Assembly: GCA_963795665.1 (NCBI GenBank)
Contig: CAWCIP010000008.1
Coordinates: 1 to 64,000 of the forward strand
Source of the DNA: DASUPK01 sp963795665
GTDB lineage: Bacteria > Actinomycetota > Thermoleophilia > Solirubrobacterales > 70-9
Direction of reading: 5' to 3'
Length of the DNA: 64,000 nt
The position numbers and the translations under genes were made by a program. Positions 58,935 to 64,000 of the stretch are shown here, one piece after another. The notes beneath the pieces are model-generated. The model made no database searches, was not told the origin of the DNA, and saw only the letters and a list, made by a program, of their open reading frames with translations. The first letter of the stretch is position 1; the number at the start of each line of letters is the position of its first letter.

Positions 58935-60140
58935 ATGGAAGTAGAGATCGGCCGCGGCAAGAAGGGCCGCAGGGCATACGGCTTCGATGACATCGCGATC
59001 GTCCCCTCCAGGCGGACCCGCGACCCCGACGACATCGACATCACCTGGACCCTCGGTCCGTACCGCTTCGAGCTGCCGTTGCTCGCCTCCGCGATGGACG
59101 GCGTCGTCAGCCCGAAGACCGCCGGCCTGATCGGCAACCTCGGTGGCCTCGGGGTCCTCAACCTCGAGGGCATCTGGTCTCGCTACGAGAACGCCGACGA
59201 GAAGCTCGATGAGATCGCGGCGGCGCCGAAGCCGGTCGCCACGCGGATCATGCAGGAGATCTACGCGGAGCCGGTCAAGGCCGAGCTGATCGCGAAGCGG
59301 GTCGAGGAGATCAAGGCCGCCGGCGCGGTCGCGTGCGGATCCCTCACTCCCCAGAAGGTCACCGAGCACTACGAGACCGCTCTCGAGGCGGGTCTCGACA
59401 TCCTCGTCATCCAGGGGACGGTGATCTCGGCCGAGCACGTCTCTACCCAGACGGAGCCGCTCAACCTGAAGCAGTTCATCGCCGATCTCGACGTGCCCTG
59501 CGTCGTCGGCGGCTGTGCCTCCTACAACACCGGGCTCCACCTGATGCGGACCGGCGCGGTCGGAGTCCTGGTCGGCGTCGGGCCCGGTGCCGCCTGCACG
59601 ACCCGCGGCGTCCTCGGGATCGGCGTGCCCCAGGCCACCGCCATCGCCGACGTGGCCGCCGCCCGCGGCCAGCACATGATGGAGACGGGCAACTACTGCA
59701 ACGTGATCGCCGACGGCGGCATGCGAACCGGCGGCGACGTCTCCAAGGCGATCGCGGTGGGCGCCGACGCCGTGATGATCGGCTCTCCGCTGGCGCGCGC
59801 AAAAGAGGCTCCCGGCCGCGGCTTCCACTGGGGCATGGCGACCTTCCATCCCTCCCTGCCTCGCGGAGCCCGGGTGGCCACCCACCAGGACGGCACGCTC
59901 GAGGAGATCGTGCTCGGGCCCGCCCAGGACAACGACGGCACCTTCAACCTGATGGGCGCGCTGCGAACCTCGATGGCGACCACCGGCTACGCGGACATCC
60001 CCGAGTTCCACCGGGCCGAGGTGATGGTCGCGCCGGCCCTGATGTCCGAGGGCAAGCAGCTCCAGCGCGAGCAGTCGGTCGGCATGGGCTCGAACGGGCG
60101 CGCCACGGTCGCAACGGCGGTCGCCGTCAGCGATGACTGA
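58935..60140 (+). CDS. guaB3: GuaB3-type IMP dehydrogenase family protein
   Basis: 401 residues. (beta/alpha)8 core without CBS domains: KGRRAYGFDDIAIVPSRRTRDPDDIDITW, PLLASAMDGVVSPKTAGLIGNLGGLGVLNLEG, GVLVGVGPGAACTTRGVLGIGVPQATAIADVAAARG (GVGPGxxC with the catalytic Cys in ACTTR), VIADGGMRTGGDVSKAIAVGADAVMIGSPLARAKEAPG. This matches the actinobacterial and cyanobacterial GuaB3 group. It oxidises IMP to XMP for guanine nucleotide synthesis. The downstream guaA overlaps it by 8 bp. Confidence 0.92.
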   Translation: MEVEIGRGKKGRRAYGFDDIAIVPSRRTRDPDDIDITWTLGPYRFELPLLASAMDGVVSPKTAGLIGNLGGLGVLNLEGIWSRYENADEKLDEIAAAPKPVATRIMQEIYAEPVKAELIAKRVEEIKAAGAVACGSLTPQKVTEHYETALEAGLDILVIQGTVISAEHVSTQTEPLNLKQFIADLDVPCVVGGCASYNTGLHLMRTGAVGVLVGVGPGAACTTRGVLGIGVPQATAIADVAAARGQHMMETGNYCNVIADGGMRTGGDVSKAIAVGADAVMIGSPLARAKEAPGRGFHWGMATFHPSLPRGARVATHQDGTLEEIVLGPAQDNDGTFNLMGALRTSMATTGYADIPEFHRAEVMVAPALMSEGKQLQREQSVGMGSNGRATVATAVAVSDD

Positions 60141-61794
60141 AGCGGCCAGCGCCGCTTCGGATGACACCCAGGCTCGGGTCCACGTCCCCGAGCGCAGCGT
60201 TCCCGGCTCCGAGCCGGAGCTCCGCGAGGTCGATAAACGCGCCCCCGCGCAGGCGACCGAGGAAGTGCTCGTCCTCGACTTCGGCGGGCAGTACTCGCAG
60301 CTGATCGCGCGGCGCATCCGCGAGTGCGGCGTCTTCAGCGAGCTGCTCCCGCACGACACGCCGCTCGAGCGGATCAAGGAGCGCGGCCCGCGCGGCCTGG
60401 TGCTCTCAGGCGGGCCCGCCTCGGTCTACGCCGATGGGGCGCCCGCCCTCCGCAAGGAGCTGCTCGACCTCGGCATCCCGGTTCTCGGCATCTGTTACGG
60501 CATGCAGCTGATGGTCCATGAGCTGGGCGGCAGGGTGGAGCAGGCTCCGGCCGGCGAGTTCGGACGCAGCCAGCTCACGCTCCGCGATGGCGGCGGCACC
60601 CTGCTCGAGGGGCTGCCCGCCGAGCAGCAGTGCTGGATGAGCCACCGCGACACGGTCTTCGAGGCCCCTCCCGGCTTCACCGCTCTCGCCTCGAGCACCG
60701 AGTCGCCGGTCGCCGCGTTCGAAAGCACAGAGCGCGGCCTCTACGGGATCCAGTTCCACCCGGAGGTCGTCCACACCCCATACGGCACCGAGATCCTCAC
60801 CCGGTTCCTCCGCGACGTCGCCGGCTGCAGGGAGCGGTGGTCACCCGCCTCGGTAATCGAGGAGCAGGTGAGCTCGATCCAGGCCCAGGTCGGCGACGCT
60901 CGCGCGATCTGCGGCCTCTCCGGCGGAGTCGACTCGGCGACCGCGGCCCTGCTCGTCCACCGCGCCATCGGCGACCGGCTCACCTGCGTCTTCGTCGACC
61001 ACGGGATGATGCGCAAGGACGAGGCCGAGCAGGTCGTCACGGCCTTCCGCGAGCAGCACGGCATCCAGCTGGTCCACGTCGACGCCGCCGATCGGTTCCT
61101 CGACCGCCTCGCCGGCGTCGACGACCCCGAGACCAAGCGGAAGATCATCGGCGAGGAGTTCATACGCGTCTTCGAGGAGGAGGCGGGCAAGGTCGAGGAC
61201 GCGCGCTTCCTTGTCCAGGGCACCCTCTACTCGGACGTGATCGAGTCGGGTGGCGACGGCCGCGCGGCGGCGACGATCAAGTCGCATCACAACGTCGGCG
61301 GCCTCCCCGAGGAGATGGAGATGGAGCTCGTCGAGCCGCTGCGGATGCTGTTCAAGGACGAGGTCCGCGCGGTCGCGGCGGAGCTCGGGCTTCCCGAGCG
61401 CTTCGTCTGGCGCCAGCCCTTCCCGGGGCCCGGCCTGGCGATCCGTGTCGTCGGCGGCGAGGTCACGCGCGAGCGCCTCGACATCGTCCGGGAGGCGGAC
61501 GCGATCCTCCAGGAGGAGATTCGCGCCGCCGGCCTCTACCGCCAGCTCTGGCAGTCCTTCTGCGTCCTGCCGGTCGTCCGCTCGGTCGGAGTCCAGGGCG
61601 ACGAGCGCTCCTACGCGCACCCGATCGTGATCAGGGCGGTCACCTCGGACGATGCGATGACGGCCGATTGGGCCCGCCTGCCCTATGACCTGCTGGAGCG
61701 CGTGTCTGCCCGGATCATCAACGAGGTCCGAGGCGTCAACCGCGTCACGCTGGACCTCACCTCGAAGCCGCCCGGGACCATCGAGTGGGAGTAG
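60133..61794 (+). CDS. guaA: GMP synthase (glutamine-hydrolysing)
   Basis: 553 residues. A 40-residue extra N-terminus, then the GATase domain: VLVLDFGGQYSQLIARRIRE, GICYGMQLM (nucleophile Cys near 120), YGIQFHPEV (His and Glu). Next the ATP-pyrophosphatase P-loop ICGLSGGVDSATAALL near residue 263, HHNVGGLPEEM, and the C-terminal dimerisation domain ending LTSKPPGTIEWE. Converts XMP to GMP. Overlap with guaB3 keeps the two steps together. The odd N-terminal extension is not seen in most GuaA proteins; an internal start near 60250 is possible. Confidence 0.95.
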   Translation: MTEAASAASDDTQARVHVPERSVPGSEPELREVDKRAPAQATEEVLVLDFGGQYSQLIARRIRECGVFSELLPHDTPLERIKERGPRGLVLSGGPASVYADGAPALRKELLDLGIPVLGICYGMQLMVHELGGRVEQAPAGEFGRSQLTLRDGGGTLLEGLPAEQQCWMSHRDTVFEAPPGFTALASSTESPVAAFESTERGLYGIQFHPEVVHTPYGTEILTRFLRDVAGCRERWSPASVIEEQVSSIQAQVGDARAICGLSGGVDSATAALLVHRAIGDRLTCVFVDHGMMRKDEAEQVVTAFREQHGIQLVHVDAADRFLDRLAGVDDPETKRKIIGEEFIRVFEEEAGKVEDARFLVQGTLYSDVIESGGDGRAAATIKSHHNVGGLPEEMEMELVEPLRMLFKDEVRAVAAELGLPERFVWRQPFPGPGLAIRVVGGEVTRERLDIVREADAILQEEIRAAGLYRQLWQSFCVLPVVRSVGVQGDERSYAHPIVIRAVTSDDAMTADWARLPYDLLERVSARIINEVRGVNRVTLDLTSKPPGTIEWE

Positions 61795-61857
61795 ATGCGC
61801 GGGTCCTCCGCCCGCGAAGCCGAGGAGGAACCCGTTTGACGGTGAAGCCCGTTCAGC

Positions 61858-63501
61858 TCACTTCTTCTTGTGCTTCTTCGAGCCCGGCTTCTTCGCGCCG
61901 CGCTCGTAGGCGCCGATGTCGGGCTTCTTGTCCCGCCTGAAGCCGCGCTGGTCGTACCTCAGCGGGTCCGTCTTGTCGGCGTGAGCGATCGCCCTGGAGC
62001 CCTTCTCGAGCGCGATCGTCTTGGTGGGCCCGCCGTTCTTGGCGAGCTTGCCGAGCTTCAGCTTCCCGCCGAAGAGGTCGCCGATGGCGCCGAAGCCGTT
62101 GCAGCCGGCGGGGTTGCCGACCAGGTTGTAGCCCCGGGACTGGATGGCGTTGCCGAACGGAGTCGCGCAATCGGATGCCTGCGGCTCGTGGAAGGTCGCG
62201 ACGGTGTTGAGGGCCATGATCGTGTTGACGCTGAAGACGTCGTCGTCGTCCTCGGTGTAGATGCCCCCGCCCAGCCCCGCCCGCTGGACACCGGATTCGA
62301 GTGCCGTGTTCGCCTGGTTCCGCGCGACGGTGACGTGGTCGAGCGCCACGGTCGCATGGGATCCGAGGAGCGTCGTCGGGTCGTTGGAGCCGATCCCGCC
62401 GCCGTCTCGCCCGGCCTTGTTGTTGGCGACCGTCGAGTTCTCGGCCTGCAGGCTCACGGCCGGCCCGGCACGCGGTGCGTTGATGCCGATTCCGCCTCCG
62501 CTTGCGGTCGTGGAGTTGCCCGAGACGGTCGAGCTGCTGATGCTCGAGTAGCCCGAGCCGGCGTCGAGGGCGACGCCGCCGCCGTATGAGCGGGAGTGGT
62601 TGCCGGTGACAGTCGATTGGGACACGCCCACCACCGACCGCCACTCATTCGGGGTCTGCGGGGCCGCCTCGGGTGGAATGGCCTTTCCAGGGCTGAAGAT
62701 CCCTCCCCCGGCGCCCCTGGCCGAGTTGCCGCCGACATAGGAGCGAGTAACGTCGAGGCTGCAGTAGCTGAAGATCCCGCCGCCGTCCCCACCGGCGCTG
62801 TTGTGTGTCGCACGGCTGGCCGTGAAGCCCATCTGACCCTCGGGGCCGGCGCAGGGCTGGATGAAGTAGATGGCACCCCCGTCGCTCGCGGCTTTGTTGC
62901 CCTTGAAAACCGACTTGGAGATCCAGCTCGGACCGCCGGCGAAGTAGATGGCGCCACCGCGACCGTCCGCGGTGTTCTTGATGAAGCGGGTCTGCCTCAC
63001 CCTCGGATCGCCGATAACCGCTCCGCCGTCGCCGTTGTCGCCCTGGGTCACGCGGGCGTGACCATCTCGCAGGATCAGTCGCTCGAGCGTCGGGGAGCCG
63101 GCGAAGACGCGGTCGATTCCGTTGGCGTCGATCGTCGCCAGCGGCCCCCGGCGCCCCTTGGTCCTGACCTCTATGTCGGGGAAGTGCAGGTCGAGATCCC
63201 CGGTGAGGGCGTTGTTCTCGCCGGCGCCGCGTCGGGTCAGCACGTAGCGCTTGCCCGGACGGAGCACGATCTTCCCGCCTTGGGCAGTGTCCGCGGCGAT
63301 CACCGCCTCGCGCAGGGAGCAGTTTTTCTTCCTGCAGCCGTTGGGCGCCGGATCGTCGGTGCGGGTCGGGTGGTAGGTCTTGACGGATGCGGCGGACGCG
63401 GCGGACGCGCTGGTGAGCAGCACGAGCCCTGCGAGGCATCCCGCCAGCAGGCCGGTGAGCAGATGCGACCGCGTGAGCGGCCGGTGTACGGGGTGAGTCA
63501 T
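61858..63501 (-). CDS. Secreted CSLREA-domain parallel beta-helix protein
   Basis: About 547 residues. Signal peptide (SHLLTGLLAGCLAGLVLLTSASAASA), then a CSLREA segment (CRKKNCSLREAVIAAD), a right-handed beta-helix of repeated GGAIYF / DGGGIF / GGGIG-type turns with many SxVxxN steps, and the terminal DIGAYERG motif followed by a Lys-rich tail. The ATG at 63501 has AAGGA just upstream; GTG 63513 is in frame but precedes that site. It is exported and probably binds or forms a surface structure. Convergent with guaA. Confidence 0.85.
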   Translation of the reverse strand: MTHPVHRPLTRSHLLTGLLAGCLAGLVLLTSASAASAASVKTYHPTRTDDPAPNGCRKKNCSLREAVIAADTAQGGKIVLRPGKRYVLTRRGAGENNALTGDLDLHFPDIEVRTKGRRGPLATIDANGIDRVFAGSPTLERLILRDGHARVTQGDNGDGGAVIGDPRVRQTRFIKNTADGRGGAIYFAGGPSWISKSVFKGNKAASDGGAIYFIQPCAGPEGQMGFTASRATHNSAGGDGGGIFSYCSLDVTRSYVGGNSARGAGGGIFSPGKAIPPEAAPQTPNEWRSVVGVSQSTVTGNHSRSYGGGVALDAGSGYSSISSSTVSGNSTTASGGGIGINAPRAGPAVSLQAENSTVANNKAGRDGGGIGSNDPTTLLGSHATVALDHVTVARNQANTALESGVQRAGLGGGIYTEDDDDVFSVNTIMALNTVATFHEPQASDCATPFGNAIQSRGYNLVGNPAGCNGFGAIGDLFGGKLKLGKLAKNGGPTKTIALEKGSRAIAHADKTDPLRYDQRGFRRDKKPDIGAYERGAKKPGSKKHKKK

Positions 63502-63574
63502 TTGTTCCTTCACTGGGCTAACCCGAAATTAGGCTCGAAGGAGCGATTTCGCATCGGTGCTGGCAGCGTGGTCC

Positions 63575-63597
63575 GTGTCGGTGTGGAACGCCGACAC
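63575..63597 (-). terminator. Hairpin after the M23 peptidase gene, possible terminator
   Basis: GTGTCGG and CCGACAC pair perfectly around a 9-nt loop, 14 bp past the M23 stop codon. There is no T run, so its function as a terminator is uncertain. Confidence 0.35.
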
Positions 63598-63610
63598 AAG
63601 GCGCGATGGC

Positions 63611-64000
63611 CTAATCGGCCGAGTCGTAGAAGAGCCGCTTGCTTGCGGAGTACTGCCCCGGCGGGGGCTTCGGCTCCTCCTGCAGCGGGCCGCCTGATTG
63701 CTTGTCCCAGGCGCGCAGGTGGGGGAGGGGGTCGGTGCGGCTGCCGCCGGCGAACCAGCGGCCCTTCCACATCTCGAAGTGGAGGTGGCACACGTTGCTG
63801 TCCGTCCCCGTTTGCCCCACGGAGCCGATGCGCTGGCCTACCCGGACCCTGCGGTTCACGCCGACTCGCGCACGGCCCTTCATGTGGCCGTAGACGAAGT
63901 CGAATCGGGTTCCCTCGCCATGGAGGACGATGTAGTTGCCGTATCCGTCCGAGTAGCCGGCGGACCTCACCACGGAGTCATGCGCGGCCACGATCGGGGT
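63611..64000 (-). CDS. M23-family peptidase, C-terminal part (5' end beyond the window)
   Basis: The 130 C-terminal residues are in the window; the frame is open to the edge. SAGYSDGYGNYIVLHGEGTRFDFVYGHMKGRARVGVNRRVRVGQRIGSVGQTGTDSNVCHLHFEMWKGRWFAGGSRTDPLPHLRAWD shows the LytM/M23 core with YGHM and the zinc His pair HLH in CHLHFEMW. Such enzymes, or their degenerate relatives, cut peptidoglycan peptides. The N-terminus, including the first zinc ligand HxxxD, lies outside the window, so activity cannot be judged. Confidence 0.88.
   Translation of the reverse strand, partial: TPIVAAHDSVVRSAGYSDGYGNYIVLHGEGTRFDFVYGHMKGRARVGVNRRVRVGQRIGSVGQTGTDSNVCHLHFEMWKGRWFAGGSRTDPLPHLRAWDKQSGGPLQEEPKPPPGQYSASKRLFYDSAD

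Noticed and set aside
1..64000. tRNA, rRNA, CRISPR arrays, insertion sequences, phage or plasmid genes
   Set aside because: No cloverleaf with CCA-end logic, no rRNA-like stretch, no repeat-spacer array, and no transposase, integrase or replication protein was recognised by eye on either strand.

Overview
This is a very GC-rich window of densely packed, often 1-4 bp overlapping genes. Gene content (CysO/CysM/Mec sulfur-carrier cysteine pathway, GuaB3-type IMP dehydrogenase, RNase PH next to RdgB, TldD/TldE, an HU protein with no long lysine-rich tail) and many GTG/TTG starts point to a high-GC actinobacterium. Something like class Thermoleophilia (Solirubrobacterales) is my best inference, but there is no rRNA or marker gene here to prove it. 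No tRNA, rRNA, CRISPR array, insertion sequence or phage gene was recognised.

Layout. (1) 1-1860: two rhodanese-type proteins, one fused to a MoeZ/ThiF activating enzyme, and a MoaD/ThiS-type carrier (CysO). (2) 1893-4655: two tandem secreted clan GH-A glycosidase-like proteins and an anchored secreted protein. (3) 4712-34698: a large surface-glycan locus with an O-antigen-ligase-like polymerase, a polyprenyl-phosphate sugar transferase, about nine glycosyltransferases, several methyltransferases, a sulfotransferase, a PhyH-type dioxygenase, hexapeptide and membrane acyltransferases, a Wzm/Wzt-type ABC exporter, a Wzx-type flippase and an RmlC-like cupin. Inside it sit an amino-acid ABC transporter operon ending in a third GH-A protein (a lipoprotein), and cysM. 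(4) 34807-38210: Mec (the JAMM protease partner of CysO), a zinc-ribbon membrane protein, DUF1152 and DUF1802 proteins. (5) 38452-45854: HyuA/HyuB, a methyltransferase, NadB and an HDAC-like deacetylase. (6) 45862-48968: a long coiled-coil protein ending in a ComEA-like HhH domain, divergent from an orphan Flp-type pilin gene that is followed by a structured inverted-repeat element. (7) 49037-54879: rph, rdgB, a CDF transporter, then a roadblock-like/78-aa/TldD/TldE operon. (8) 54962-61794: HU, PyrF, LysM protein, D,D-carboxypeptidase, PfkB kinase, terminator, guaB3-guaA. (9) 61858-64000: a CSLREA beta-helix secreted protein and the C-terminal part of an M23 peptidase.

Two window-wide patterns stand out. 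First, many first-of-unit genes on both strands have a TAnnnT hexamer 6-10 nt before the start codon and little Shine-Dalgarno signal, which is the signature of leaderless transcripts. Second, at least eleven genes, almost all between 1.9 and 25 kb and densest at 11-13 kb, are broken by single- or double-base frame changes although gene junctions and catalytic motifs are preserved. I think these are mostly indel errors in the assembly rather than true decay, but the sequence alone cannot settle it.

The cysteine route can be read as one system: MoeZ (393-1562) would activate CysO (1588-1860), rhodaneses would supply sulfur, CysM (31453-32421) would add the thiocarboxylate sulfur to O-phosphoserine, and Mec (34807-35199) would release cysteine. 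The locus is split by about 30 kb of glycan genes. A perfect 7-5-7 inverted repeat lies between cysM and the divergent amino-acid ABC operon.
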